The position numbers and the translations under genes are program-made. From the NCBI GenBank assembly GCA_024397995.1, contig CP073746.1:1-64000 (forward strand): a DNA stretch of 64,000 nucleotides, written 5' to 3'. The notes beneath the pieces were generated by a model that saw only the letters and a list, made by a program, of their open reading frames with translations, was not told the origin of the DNA and ran no database searches. This stretch comes from a bacterium SCSIO 12827 (GTDB taxonomy: Bacteria; Pseudomonadota; Alphaproteobacteria; Rhodospirillales; Casp-alpha2). Below are positions 55,490 through 64,000 of the stretch, in pieces (position 1 is the first letter of the stretch; each line of letters starts with the position of its first letter).

Positions 55490-56578
55490 ATGACCGTTCC
55501 CGCTTCGCCGTCCGTTGAAACCGTGCGGATCGGCAATGCCGATTTTCCGCGCCGCCGGCTGATTTCCGGCACACCGCCGCTGGAACGGCTGGCCAACCTG
55601 TCCGGTCATGGCGGCCGGGCGCCGATCCTGGTCAAGCGTGACGACCTGACCGGGCTTGGGTTGGGGGGCAACAAGGTGCGCAAGCTGGAATTCTATACGG
55701 GTCACGCGCTGGCCCAGGGCTGCGACACCTTGATCATCACCGGCGCCGTGCAATCCAATTACGTGCGGGTCACGGCGGCGGCGGCCTGCGCCGCCGGTCT
55801 GGACTGTCACATCCAATTGGAAGACCGCGTCGCCGGCATGGACGCGGGTTACCGCACGGGCGGCAACGTGTTGCTCGACCGGATGTTCGGCGCCACCCTG
55901 CACCATCTGCCGGCGGAGGCGACGGAGGCCGACGCCGATGCCGGCCTGGATGCCATCGCTGATGACTTGCGAGCCAAGGGGCGCAATCCTTATGTGATCC
56001 ATTTGGGGGCGGCGTTCGAGCCGCGCGGCGCGCTCGGCTACATCCTGGCGGCCCGGGAAATTCTCGACCAGATCGCCCAAGCCGGGGTCACGGTGACCCA
56101 GGTCGTCATTGCATCCGGCAGCGGGCAGACCCATTCGGGGCTTCTGACCGGCTTGCGTCTCGCGGGCTCGACCCTGCCGGTGACTGGCGTCTGCGTGCGC
56201 CGCGATGCGGTCCAGCAGCAGGCTCGCATCACCCAGGTCTGCGGCAACCTGGGCCGCCTGATCGGCCGCCCGGACCTGGTCGGGCCCGATGACATCGTCG
56301 TCACCGATCGCTTTCTCGCTCCCGGCTACGGCAAGAATTCGCCGGAAACCTGGGCGGCGTTCCTTGCCGCCGCGCGCCAGGAAGGTCTGCTGCTCGATCC
56401 CGTCTATACCTCGAAATCCTTCGCCGGCGCCCTGGCCATGGCCGATGACCGTGACGCCATGGCGGGCGGCGCGGTACTCTATCTTCACACCGGTGGCCTG
56501 CCGGCCCTGTTCGCCTACGAGGCCGCCATCGACGAGGCCCTTGCCGCCGCGGGCCCGCAACCGCAACCAGGACAATGA
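55490..56578 (+). CDS. D-cysteine desulfhydrase / ACC-deaminase-family PLP enzyme
   Basis: This 362-residue PLP enzyme of the tryptophan-synthase-beta fold has LVKRDDLTGLGLGGNKVRKL with the PLP-binding Lys, and GAVQSNYVR. VIASGSGQTHSGLL forms the phosphate-binding loop, and DPVYTSKSFAG is also present. The family degrades D-cysteine to pyruvate, sulfide and ammonia. ACC deaminase is the alternative. It follows the RraA-like gene by 24 bases. Confidence 0.88.
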   Translation: MTVPASPSVETVRIGNADFPRRRLISGTPPLERLANLSGHGGRAPILVKRDDLTGLGLGGNKVRKLEFYTGHALAQGCDTLIITGAVQSNYVRVTAAAACAAGLDCHIQLEDRVAGMDAGYRTGGNVLLDRMFGATLHHLPAEATEADADAGLDAIADDLRAKGRNPYVIHLGAAFEPRGALGYILAAREILDQIAQAGVTVTQVVIASGSGQTHSGLLTGLRLAGSTLPVTGVCVRRDAVQQQARITQVCGNLGRLIGRPDLVGPDDIVVTDRFLAPGYGKNSPETWAAFLAAARQEGLLLDPVYTSKSFAGALAMADDRDAMAGGAVLYLHTGGLPALFAYEAAIDEALAAAGPQPQPGQ

Positions 56579-56595
56579 CCCGTTAGGGAAAGACC

Positions 56596-57990
56596 ATGAT
56601 GGACTGTTTCGCCAAGCCGGGGGCCGCCGCCGTCCCCGTTACTCCCGTCGCCGCCAAGGACTTCAAGGCCTGGCTTGCCAAGCAGGACGCCCCGACCCGC
56701 GCCTGGGTCACGGGCAACGGCTTCATGGCCGCGGCCGGGCGCCATCTCGTGATCCCCAACGCCAAGGGCGGCGTCGGCCGCGTCGTGCTGGGCCGGGGCG
56801 AGGCCGCCAGCATGTGGGATTTCGGTGATCTGCCCAAGAAACTGCCGGCCGGGCGCTATGTGCTCGACGGCCTGAACGCCAAGAAGGACGCGGATGCTGC
56901 CACGGCGGCGGCGCTGGCCTGGGCGCTCGGCAGTTATCATTTCGGGCGCTACAAGGCGGGCGGCAAGATCGCGGCCAAGCTGGTCTGGCCGGCGGACTGT
57001 GACCGCGTCCGTGTCGAACGCGAAGCCAAGGGCACGATTTTGTGCCGCGACCTCATCAACACGCCGACCAACGACATGGGGCCGGGTGACCTGGCCGATG
57101 CGGCCCGCGCCTTGGGGCGTGCCTTCAAGGCCCGGGTGCGGGTGATCGAGGGCGATCAGCTTCTCAAGAAAAACTTTCCGGCCATCCATGCGGTCGGCCG
57201 CGCGTCGGACCGCGCGCCCCGGTTGATCGACCTGACCTGGGGGCCGGCCAATGCGCCCAAGGTGACCCTGGTCGGCAAGGGGGTGTGTTTCGATACGGGC
57301 GGGCTCGACATCAAGACCGCCGCCGGCATGAAGTTCATGAAAAAGGACATGGGCGGGGCCGCGCACGTGCTGGGTATCGCCAATGTGCTGATGGCGGCGG
57401 GGGCCAAGATCAGGCTGCGCGTGCTGATCCCGGCGGTGGAAAATTCGATCTCGGGCAACGCCATGCGGCCGCTCGACATCGTCGCGACGCGGCGCGGCAC
57501 GACGGTGGAAATCGGCAATACGGACGCCGAGGGGCGGGTCATCCTGGCCGATGCCCTGTGGGATGCGGTGGCCGAATCGCCGGATCTTTTGATTGATTTC
57601 GCGACCCTGACGGGCGCGGCGCGGGTGGCGCTCGGCACGGATCTGCCGGCCCTGTTCTGCAACGACGACAAATTGGCCGCCGACATCACGGCCGCCGGTC
57701 AGGCGGTCGAAGACCCCCTGTGGCGCCTGCCGTTGTGGGACGGCTACCGATCCATGGTCGAGGGCGCGCAGGCGGATCTCACCAATTCGCCGGAGGGCGG
57801 TTACGCCGGGGCCATCACGGCGGCCCTGTTCCTGGAACATTTTGCGACGCCGGAAAAGGGCAAGCCCGTGCCCTGGGCCCATGTCGACCTGATGGCCTGG
57901 AACCTGAAGTCGCGGCCCGGCCGCCCCCAGGGCGGCGAGGCCATGGGGCTCCGTGCCATGGCGGCGATGATCCTCAGACGGTTCGCCTAG
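56596..57990 (+). CDS. M17 leucyl aminopeptidase family protein
   Basis: This 464-residue cytosolic metallopeptidase releases N-terminal amino acids. It has LINTPTNDMGP, VGKGVCFDTGGLDIKTAAGM in part, MKKDMGGAAHVLG with its Lys and Asp ligands, and AENS-type VENSISGNAMRP. The M17 hallmark is NTDAEGRVILADAL. All the metal-binding residues I can place are present. It starts 17 bases after the PLP gene, so the RraA-like, PLP and peptidase genes may form a unit. Confidence 0.94.
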   Translation: MMDCFAKPGAAAVPVTPVAAKDFKAWLAKQDAPTRAWVTGNGFMAAAGRHLVIPNAKGGVGRVVLGRGEAASMWDFGDLPKKLPAGRYVLDGLNAKKDADAATAAALAWALGSYHFGRYKAGGKIAAKLVWPADCDRVRVEREAKGTILCRDLINTPTNDMGPGDLADAARALGRAFKARVRVIEGDQLLKKNFPAIHAVGRASDRAPRLIDLTWGPANAPKVTLVGKGVCFDTGGLDIKTAAGMKFMKKDMGGAAHVLGIANVLMAAGAKIRLRVLIPAVENSISGNAMRPLDIVATRRGTTVEIGNTDAEGRVILADALWDAVAESPDLLIDFATLTGAARVALGTDLPALFCNDDKLAADITAAGQAVEDPLWRLPLWDGYRSMVEGAQADLTNSPEGGYAGAITAALFLEHFATPEKGKPVPWAHVDLMAWNLKSRPGRPQGGEAMGLRAMAAMILRRFA

Positions 57991-58098
57991 GCGGCTTGTC
58001 AGGGCCGGACAAATGAATTAGAAGTTCCGACAACGTAATGAAAGTCGGGGTGCCGGGCCGGACGGCGGTGGGATGGCCCGCACAGGGGAATTAAGTTC

Positions 58099-58473
58099 AT
58101 GGAATTAAACGAACTTCAGGCATTGGACATCTGGCGCCGGGCGATTGTTTCCAGCGTGCGCCTGGATGCCCCGGACCTGTCGGCGCGCCAGATGGCGCTG
58201 CTGCTGACGGTGTATCTGACGCCGCCGCCCCATACGGTGCGCGGCATGGCGGATATCCTCAAAGTCTCCAAGCCGGCAGTGACACGGGCCGTTGACCGCC
58301 TGTCCGAATTGAATTTCGTGCGCCGCAAGGTCGATGAAAACGACCGCCGCAGCGTGCTGATTCAGCGCACGGTGCCGGGTTCCGTGTTCCTGCGCGAATT
58401 CGGCGAACTGATCACCGCCGCGGCCAAGCTGGGCCTGGCGACGGACGACACGGGGCTGCCGCCAGGATACTAA
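58099..58473 (+). CDS. MarR-like winged-helix regulator
   Basis: This 124-residue DNA-binding protein has an LSARQMALLLTVYL helix, then the helix-turn-helix ILKVSKPAVTRAVDRLSELN in part. The wing is FVRRKVDENDRRSVLI, typical of MarR-type repressors. It is shorter than most MarR proteins, and the C-terminal dimer helix is small. The ligand and targets are unknown. It is followed by a stretch rich in ATCGAA-like sequence before the convergent NDUFA9-family gene. Confidence 0.82.
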   Translation: MELNELQALDIWRRAIVSSVRLDAPDLSARQMALLLTVYLTPPPHTVRGMADILKVSKPAVTRAVDRLSELNFVRRKVDENDRRSVLIQRTVPGSVFLREFGELITAAAKLGLATDDTGLPPGY

Positions 58474-58630
58474 GCCAGGGCGCCGGTCCCGGAAGGTCTG
58501 AAATTCGGCCCGCATCGGAATCAAACCGAAAACCCATCGAACCGCTAAAACATCGAATCGACCCGAAAATCGGACCGGTCCAGGATCGAATGGCGTATTC
58601 GGCGCGTCCCGTTTTCGGGAAATGGCGGAA

Positions 58631-59593
58631 TCAGGCGTTCTGCACGCCCTGCCAGGCATTGTTGCGGAACCGCATGAGATAGGTCGGCAGGATTGCTTCG
58701 GCCGCCCGGGGCGCGATACCCAGATTTTTCAAGGTCTTGACCTTATCGCCGACGACATTGTCCCGGCGCAGCAACTGCACCTGATCCGACGTCAGCGGCG
58801 GCACCGGCAGCAGGCCGAGGACCGCCGCCTGAATTCCCGCCGCCCAATAGGGCAGCGGCAGCAGGCAGCGCTTGCGGCCGGTCTGGGCCATCACAAGCTG
58901 CATCAGCTCGCGGAAGGAATAGACCGTGGGGCCGCCCAGTTCGAACACTTGGCCGGGGGCCTTGGCGTCGCTCAGCGCCGCCATCACGGCGTCGGCCACG
59001 TCACCGACATAGACCGGCTGGAACTTCGGCCCGCCGTCCTTGGCCGAGGCGGCGCCGATCACCGGCAGCACCGGCGACAGCCGGGCCAGGGAGGCGAAGC
59101 GGTTGAAGAAATCGTCCTCGGGTCCGAACACGATGCTGGGGCGCAGGATCGTCGCCTTGGCGAAGGCGGCTTTCACGGCGGCCTCGCCGGCGGCCTTGCT
59201 GCGCGCGTATTTGGCGGGCGACGAGGCGTCGGCGCCCAGGGCAGAGACATGAACCAGACGTTTCACCCCGGCGTCGGCGGCGGCCTGGGCCACGTTGCCG
59301 GCCCCTTCTTCATGGATTTTCTGGAAGGTCGCGCGGCCGCGCTCGTACAGGATGCCGACCAGATTGACGACCACGTCGGCCCCCTGGACGGCGCCGACGA
59401 CCGTGTCGGCCCGCGCGACGTCGGCGGGCCATGGCACAACCTGACCGACATCGCCCATGGGTTTCAGGAACAGGGCGGATTCGGGATCCCGACCGGCAGC
59501 GCGGACACCATAGCCGGCGGCGGCCAGGCGGCGCACCACATGGCGGCCAATGAACCCGGAAGCGCCGAAAACGGTGGCGATGCGTCGATCCAT
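58631..59593 (-). CDS. Complex I NDUFA9-subunit-family protein
   Basis: This 320-residue atypical SDR has the Rossmann motif GASGFIGRHVVRRL at the N-terminus. Downstream landmarks are VPWPADVARADTVVGAV, VNLVGILYERG, HVSALGADASSPAKYARSK in part, RPSIVFGPEDDFFNRFA and FELGGPTVYSFRELM. It corresponds to NDUFA9 of mitochondrial complex I and its alphaproteobacterial homologues, which bind NADP and may stabilise complex I. The nuo genes are not in the window. Confidence 0.92.
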   Translation of the reverse strand: MDRRIATVFGASGFIGRHVVRRLAAAGYGVRAAGRDPESALFLKPMGDVGQVVPWPADVARADTVVGAVQGADVVVNLVGILYERGRATFQKIHEEGAGNVAQAAADAGVKRLVHVSALGADASSPAKYARSKAAGEAAVKAAFAKATILRPSIVFGPEDDFFNRFASLARLSPVLPVIGAASAKDGGPKFQPVYVGDVADAVMAALSDAKAPGQVFELGGPTVYSFRELMQLVMAQTGRKRCLLPLPYWAAGIQAAVLGLLPVPPLTSDQVQLLRRDNVVGDKVKTLKNLGIAPRAAEAILPTYLMRFRNNAWQGVQNA

Positions 59594-59916
59594 GGATTGT
59601 TCCTCCTAAGGGATGGCCCTCCCGCAAGAAGGCCGGCCGGTTACGGCAGGTGATTTTTCAGGGAAAACATAGCAACGCCAAACGGATGTGTCGATTGCCT
59701 AAGCGGCCAAAGGGGCCTGAATTCCGGTGTTGGGGGCGGCCCAGAGCCTGGTCCGCGGCGTTCCCCCGCGAGGCGATGCTTGACAAGTCACAGCCCTACC
59801 TTTAACGAAGGCCGCTCACGCCGGGGAATTGCTCCGGCGGGTCAAGTTCCAAGCCGTTTTTTCGGCGATCCCGCGCCCTCCCCGATCGTTCTTCGGGGCC
59901 GAAGGCCGGGGCCCGT
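59594..59916 (+). other. Gap upstream of tRNA-Leu
   Basis: These 323 bases hold no credible gene. They contain a consensus -35 TTGACA (59780-59785) and the stem CGCCGG/CCGGCG around 59819-59839, both between the divergent NDUFA9-family start and the tRNA. Confidence 0.5.
59780..59808 (+). promoter_or_regulatory. Candidate promoter of tRNA-Leu
   Basis: TTGACA (59780-59785) is followed after 17 bases by TAACGA (59803-59808), a weak -10. The tRNA begins about 110 bases downstream, so a leader would need processing. Confidence 0.4.
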
Positions 59917-60003
<87 letters not shown>

Positions 60004-60063
60004 TCTTTACCCCCGCAACGGGGGCGGCTTAAAGATTGATTGAATAATAAGGGCGGCAGTGTC

Positions 60064-60702
60064 ATGGACGCGCCAAGTCAATCCGGAACTCCCGTCATTC
60101 ATCTTCATCAAGGCGATTTGCCCGACGGTGTGACCTTCACCGGGTCGGTCGCCGTCGATTCCGAGACCCAGGGCCTGGACCTCAGCCGAGACCGGTTGTG
60201 CGTGGTGCAGCTTTCGGGCGGCGACGGGGTCTGCCATCTGGTGCAGATCGCGGCCGGGCAGCAGGCGGCGCCGAACCTGAAGGCGCTGATGGAAGACGTT
60301 TCGGTGATCAAGATCTTCCATTACGCCCGGTTCGACATCGCGGCCCTGAAACGCTGGCTCGCCATCGACTGCACGCCCGTCTATTGCACCAAGATCGCGT
60401 CCAAGCTGGTGCGCACCTATACCGACGGCCACGGCCTCAAGGACGTGGTTCGCGAACTGGTCGGCGTCGATCTGGACAAGCAGCAGCAATCCTCCGACTG
60501 GGCGCGCGCGACCCTCAGCCCGGCCCAGCAGGGCTATGCGGCCAATGACGTGCTCTATCTGCATCGGGTCAAGGCGGAACTCGACACCATGATCGCCCGT
60601 GAAGGGCGGCAACATCTGCTGCAGGCCTGCCTGGATTTCCTGCCCACGCGGGTCGATCTCGACCTTGCCGGCTGGGGTGCGGTCGACATCTTCCATCATT
60701 GA
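60064..60702 (+). CDS. RNase D-like 3'-5' exonuclease
   Basis: This 212-residue DEDDy-type exonuclease has motif I VDSETQGLDL (D32, E34), motif II HYARFDIAAL and motif III GYAANDVLYL. Only the catalytic domain is present. The HRDC domains of E. coli RNase D are missing, as is common in alphaproteobacteria. It probably trims tRNA or other RNA 3' ends, and lies directly downstream of tRNA-Leu. ATG 60064 is preferred; a TTG at 60040 is also in frame. Confidence 0.9.
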   Translation: MDAPSQSGTPVIHLHQGDLPDGVTFTGSVAVDSETQGLDLSRDRLCVVQLSGGDGVCHLVQIAAGQQAAPNLKALMEDVSVIKIFHYARFDIAALKRWLAIDCTPVYCTKIASKLVRTYTDGHGLKDVVRELVGVDLDKQQQSSDWARATLSPAQQGYAANDVLYLHRVKAELDTMIAREGRQHLLQACLDFLPTRVDLDLAGWGAVDIFHH

Positions 60703-60775
60703 TCTGCCCGCACCGTGCGGAGCGCCTCCGGTTGACGCTCGGGAATCGGCGGCGCATATTTAGGCAACGTATTTT

Positions 60776-60804
60776 TTGCGATTCGCCAGTATATTAGACA
60801 TATT
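60776..60804 (+). promoter_or_regulatory. Candidate promoter of the kdsD-lpt operon
   Basis: TTGCGA (60776-60781) and CATATT (60799-60804) are separated by 17 bases within an AT-rich patch about 90 bases ahead of kdsD. Confidence 0.4.
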
Positions 60805-60887
60805 GGCATGAAGATTGCTGGCGCCCGAGGTCCCGCCTCCGGCGTGGCCTCGGCTGAAACCGATCGGCAACGGATAAGAACGGGATC

Positions 60888-61898
60888 ATGAGCGCGGATC
60901 AAGCCAACACCCATGCGACCGCCGTCATTGGCGCAGACCCGGCAGGCGCCGATGATCTGGCCGTGGCGCGCCGCGTCCTGGCCATTGAAAGTGACGGGCT
61001 GAAGGCCCTGTCGGCGAGCCTGGGCGACGTCTTCGTGCGCGCCGTCGCGATCATGGCCGCCGCCCAAGGCCGCATCGTCGTCACCGGCATGGGCAAAAGC
61101 GGCCATGTCGGGCGCAAGATCGCGGCGACCCTGGCGTCCACGGGCACGCCGGCGATGTTCGTTCATCCGGCGGAGGCATCGCATGGCGATCTCGGCATGA
61201 TCACATCGGCGGATGTCATCTTCGCGCTGTCCAATTCGGGCGAAACGGCGGAGCTTGCCGATCTGATCGCCTATGCCAAGCGCTTTGCCATTCCGCTTGT
61301 CGCGGTCACCGGCAAGGCGCAAAGCTCGCTCGCCGACAATGCCGATGCGGCCCTGATCTATCCCGATCCCCCGGAAGCCTGCCCCATGGGCCTGGCGCCG
61401 ACGACCTCGACCACCGTGATGATGGGCCTGGGCGATGCGATTGCCATGGCGTTGCTGGAACGCAAGGGGTTCTCGTCCGGCGATTTCCACGCCCTGCATC
61501 CGGGCGGCAAGCTGGGCCGCCGCCTGATGAAGGTTTCCGACATCATGCACCAGGGCGACGAGTTGCCCCTGGTCGCCCCCGAAGTGCCGATGACCGAGGC
61601 CCTTTTGGTGATGACGGCCAAGCGGTTCGGCTGCCTGGGCGTGGTCGATGCAGGCGGGCGTCTGATGGGTGTCATCACCGATGGCGACCTGCGCCGCCAC
61701 ATGGCCGATAACGTGCTGGCGCGCAGTGCCGGCGACACGATGACGGCGGGCGGGGCCAGGATCGAGCCGGACCGTCTGGCGTCGGAGGCGCTCGGCATCA
61801 TGAACGCCCGCGCGATCACCAACCTGTTCGTGGTCGAAAACGACCGTCCGGTCGGCATCCTGCATATTCACGACTGTCTTCGAGCGGGGATCGCGTGA
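60888..61898 (+). CDS. kdsD: Arabinose-5-phosphate isomerase (KpsF/GutQ family)
   Basis: KdsD converts ribulose 5-phosphate to arabinose 5-phosphate, the first step of Kdo synthesis for LPS. The 336-residue product has a SIS domain with VTGMGKSGHVGRKIAATLAS in part, FALSNSGETAEL and PMGLAPTTSTTVMMGLGDA in part. Two CBS repeats (about 205-330) follow, with GVVDAGGRLMGVITDGDLRR in outline. It overlaps lptC by four bases, linking Kdo supply with LPS export. Confidence 0.96.
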   Translation: MSADQANTHATAVIGADPAGADDLAVARRVLAIESDGLKALSASLGDVFVRAVAIMAAAQGRIVVTGMGKSGHVGRKIAATLASTGTPAMFVHPAEASHGDLGMITSADVIFALSNSGETAELADLIAYAKRFAIPLVAVTGKAQSSLADNADAALIYPDPPEACPMGLAPTTSTTVMMGLGDAIAMALLERKGFSSGDFHALHPGGKLGRRLMKVSDIMHQGDELPLVAPEVPMTEALLVMTAKRFGCLGVVDAGGRLMGVITDGDLRRHMADNVLARSAGDTMTAGGARIEPDRLASEALGIMNARAITNLFVVENDRPVGILHIHDCLRAGIA

Positions 61899-62512
61899 CC
61901 ACGATGGCCATGGACTCCTATTCCGGGTTCGTCCAAGTCGCCAAGGTCATGTTGCCTGTTGCGGCGGTCGGGTTGATCGCTCTGGTTATTTTGTGGCCGC
62001 ATCTGCGCACTGAGGATCTGCGGTTCCGCATCGGCTTCGCCGCCATTACCTCCAACGTCGACGGCGACCCCAATCTTCTCAATCCGCGCTATGTCGGCAC
62101 CGACAACGACAACCAGCCCTATGCGGTGACCGCCGACATCGCCAAAAAACTTGATGGCGAAGGCATGGACATGCGCATCGGCCTGGAACTTCCGAAGGCG
62201 GACATCACGCTGAAGGACGGCACCTGGCTGGTGCTGACGGCGGAAAACGGCATCTATGCACGGCGCGCCAAGACGCTGGATCTAGCGGGCTCGGTCAATC
62301 TGTTTCACGATTCCGGTTACGAATTTCGCACGGAAAAGGCGACCCTCGATCTGGCAGAGGGGCTGGCCCGGGGAGATGATCCGGTCAAAGGTCAGGGGCC
62401 CTTCGGCACCTTGCAGGCGGAGGGCTTCCGGCTGCTGAACAAGGGCCGTACGATCCTGTTCACGGGCAAGTCCAAGATGGTGCTGAAGCCCGGCGCCAAG
62501 GGGGTGAAATGA
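61895..62512 (+). CDS. lptC: LPS export system protein LptC
   Basis: LptC is an inner-membrane-anchored periplasmic protein that passes LPS from LptB2FG to LptA. The 205-residue product has one N-terminal membrane segment (about 15-34, VMLPVAAVGLIALVILWP) and a beta-jellyroll domain with LNPRYVGTDNDNQPYAVTAD in part and LVLTAENGIYARRAKTLDLAG in part. The start overlaps kdsD and the stop overlaps lptA, each by four bases. Confidence 0.92.
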   Translation: MTTMAMDSYSGFVQVAKVMLPVAAVGLIALVILWPHLRTEDLRFRIGFAAITSNVDGDPNLLNPRYVGTDNDNQPYAVTADIAKKLDGEGMDMRIGLELPKADITLKDGTWLVLTAENGIYARRAKTLDLAGSVNLFHDSGYEFRTEKATLDLAEGLARGDDPVKGQGPFGTLQAEGFRLLNKGRTILFTGKSKMVLKPGAKGVK

Positions 62513-63324
62513 CGGGCGCGCGCATGCTTGCCGCCGTCGTGGCCACCTGGATGCTGGCCGGCCTGTCGGGTGCCGCCGTTGCCCAGTCCCTCAACCTGGG
62601 GGCCGGGGATGAGACGCCGATCGAGATTTTCGCCGACAACGGCATCGAATGGCAGCAGGACAATCTGGTGTTCCTGGCCAAGGGCAACGCCAAGGCCGTG
62701 CGCGGCGATATCACCGTGCTGGCCGATCAGTTGACGGCGTTTTATACGGAGCGCCCCGGCGGCAACACGGAGATCTACCGCCTGGACGCCGACGGCGCGG
62801 TCAGGATCAAGTCGCCGAGCCAGACGGCGAGCGGCGAAAAGGCCGTCTACGACGTGGGGCGCGAGATTCTGGTCCTGTCCGGCGGCACGCCCAAGATGGA
62901 GACCTCCGACGCCGTGATCACGGCGCGCCAGCAGCTTGAATATTGGGAGCAGCGCCAGATGGCGGTCGCCCGCGGCAAGGCCGAGGCGGTCAAGGACAAG
63001 CGCCGGGTGCGCGCCGACGTGCTTGCCGCCTTCTTCCGCAAGACCAAGGAAGGCGAAAGCAAGGTCTACCGGGTTGATGCCTATGACAACGTGTCCGTGC
63101 TGACCGAACGCGATCGCGCCTACGGTGACCGCGGGGTCTATAACGTGGAAACGGGTATCGTGACCTTGACGGGATCGGTTAGGATCGAACGCGGCAAGAA
63201 CGAATTGAATGGCTGCAAGGCCGAGGTCAACCTGAACACCGGCATCAGCCGACTGTTCAGCTGTCCCGGCGGTCGGACCAAAGGCACCCTGTTGCCCGGT
63301 TCCGGCGATAGAACGGGAAAATAA
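62509..63324 (+). CDS. lptA: LPS transport periplasmic protein LptA
   Basis: LptA forms the periplasmic bridge that carries LPS to the outer-membrane LptDE complex. The 271-residue product has a signal peptide (about 1-25) and an OstA-like domain with [21 protein letters not shown] in part, [15 protein letters not shown] and ANGAVRI-like [21 protein letters not shown] in part. It is longer than E. coli LptA (185), so it may hold an extra jellyroll repeat. It overlaps lptC by four bases. Confidence 0.92.
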   Translation: MTGARMLAAVVATWMLAGLSGAAVAQSLNLGAGDETPIEIFADNGIEWQQDNLVFLAKGNAKAVRGDITVLADQLTAFYTERPGGNTEIYRLDADGAVRIKSPSQTASGEKAVYDVGREILVLSGGTPKMETSDAVITARQQLEYWEQRQMAVARGKAEAVKDKRRVRADVLAAFFRKTKEGESKVYRVDAYDNVSVLTERDRAYGDRGVYNVETGIVTLTGSVRIERGKNELNGCKAEVNLNTGISRLFSCPGGRTKGTLLPGSGDRTGK

Positions 63325-63331
63325 GAACAGC

Positions 63332-64000
63332 ATGAGCGAACTCGACAACCGCCCCGAACGTTCCGCCGCCAAGCCGCGCCTGATCGCGGACAACCAGGGT
63401 CTGATCGCAAATAACCTGGGCAAAAGTTTCAAGAAGCGGCCCGTGGTGCGCGGCGTCAGCGTCAGCATCCAACGCGGCGAGGTGGTCGGCCTGCTCGGCC
63501 CCAACGGCGCCGGCAAGACGACCTGCTTCTACATGATCACCGGCCTGGTGCAGCCCGATTACGGCACCATCGTTTTGGACGGACAGAATATCTCGGCCCT
63601 GCCCATGTACCGGCGCGCGCGCCTGGGCATCGGCTATTTGCCGCAGGAAGCATCGATCTTTCGCGGCCTTACCGTGGAGCAGAACATCCGTGCCGCGCTT
63701 GAGGTGGTCGAATCCAACCGCGACCGCCGGGAGGCGATCCTGGATGCCCTGTTGGCCGAATTTTCTATCACCCATCTACGGCGCACACCGGCCATCGCCC
63801 TGTCCGGTGGTGAGCGGCGGCGCGTCGAAATCGCCCGCGCGCTGGCGTCGAACCCGCATTTCGTGCTGCTGGACGAACCTTTCGCCGGCATCGATCCGAT
63901 CGCCGTCGGCGACATCCGCGACCTTGTCGCCCATCTGAAGGACCGCGGCATCGGGGTGCTGATCACCGACCATAACGTGCGCGAGACACTCGACGTCATC
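63332..64000 (+). CDS. lptB: LPS export ABC transporter ATPase LptB (cut by window end)
   Basis: LptB is the ATPase that powers LPS extraction from the inner membrane with LptF and LptG. The visible 223 codons contain Walker [10 protein letters not shown], the Q-loop [10 protein letters not shown], the ABC signature [16 protein letters not shown], Walker [13 protein letters not shown] and the switch His in [10 protein letters not shown]. The C-terminus, probably some 25-40 residues, lies beyond base 64000. It starts seven bases after lptA. Confidence 0.95.
   Translation, partial: MSELDNRPERSAAKPRLIADNQGLIANNLGKSFKKRPVVRGVSVSIQRGEVVGLLGPNGAGKTTCFYMITGLVQPDYGTIVLDGQNISALPMYRRARLGIGYLPQEASIFRGLTVEQNIRAALEVVESNRDRREAILDALLAEFSITHLRRTPAIALSGGERRRVEIARALASNPHFVLLDEPFAGIDPIAVGDIRDLVAHLKDRGIGVLITDHNVRETLDVI

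Noticed and set aside
60808-60891. A 27-codon frame overlapping the kdsD start
   Set aside because: It has no ribosome-binding site and a biased composition. The overlap alone does not support a gene.

Overview
The window looks like the start of a high-GC alphaproteobacterial chromosome, most plausibly a Rhodospirillales-type organism. Base 1 is the A of the dnaA start codon, so the replicon was probably linearised there. The support is gene content and order (dnaA-dnaN-recF-gyrB, aerobic CobN-type B12 synthesis, a complex I NDUFA9-family gene, LptC/LptA/LptB, ergothioneine genes) plus the strong G/C third-position bias. I did not run any database search, and the genus is not determined. I saw no insertion sequence, integrase, prophage or CRISPR array.

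Layout. 1-7201: replication genes dnaA, dnaN, recF and gyrB, then a pentapeptide-repeat gene. 7226-9193: a class A penicillin-binding protein. 9190-12230 (minus strand): a UDP-glucuronate decarboxylase, gmhA and hldE, an envelope-sugar operon. 12554-15182: two tandem paralogues that look like degenerate GGDEF-EAL proteins. 15200-26198: cobalamin genes (cobT; cobS-cobC-cobU-cobW; cobN-cobO-[SYLF lipoprotein]-cobQ). 26195-29645: small housekeeping genes (DUF1232, an SDR, phhB, a minizincin, MscS, a receiver-only response regulator). 29794-32840: a predicted outer-membrane barrel gene, divergent from a secreted FecR-domain protein whose C-terminus is a very long alanine-rich repeat. 33066-39490: tRNA-Ala, YggT, DUF167, folD, a cold-shock protein, LysE, lepA and tRNA-Ser. 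39629-44135: five same-strand metabolic genes. 44151-47464: a secreted protein, egtD/egtB and a small membrane protein. 47716-54698: an AMIN-like secreted protein, then a chaperone/usher-like surface-fibre locus with DUF4402-type subunits. 54803-60702: RraA-like, D-cysteine desulfhydrase-like, M17 aminopeptidase, a MarR-like regulator, NDUFA9-family, tRNA-Leu and an RNase D-like exonuclease. 60888-64000: kdsD-lptC-lptA-lptB, with lptB cut by the window end.

How parts fit together. The envelope is the common theme: heptose (gmhA, hldE) and Kdo (kdsD) precursors, LPS transport (lptCAB), peptidoglycan synthesis, the FecR/barrel pair and the fibre locus. The B12 block covers cobalt chelation, adenosylation, amidation and nucleotide-loop assembly; no cobalamin riboswitch was seen before its visible starts.

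Most worth a second look: (i) four TGTCAG-like half-sites at exact 11-bp spacing, followed 10 bp later by a -10-like hexamer, upstream of the fibre operon (a Pho-box-like promoter); (ii) the fibre operon itself, with an unusual usher-like protein and a 15-bp stem-loop after its first subunit; (iii) the tandem GGDEF/EAL-like pair lacking the catalytic signatures; (iv) the FecR protein with exact 48-bp repeats next to a barrel gene; (v) a two-copy palindrome whose inner stem carries compensatory changes, each copy starting at a stop codon.
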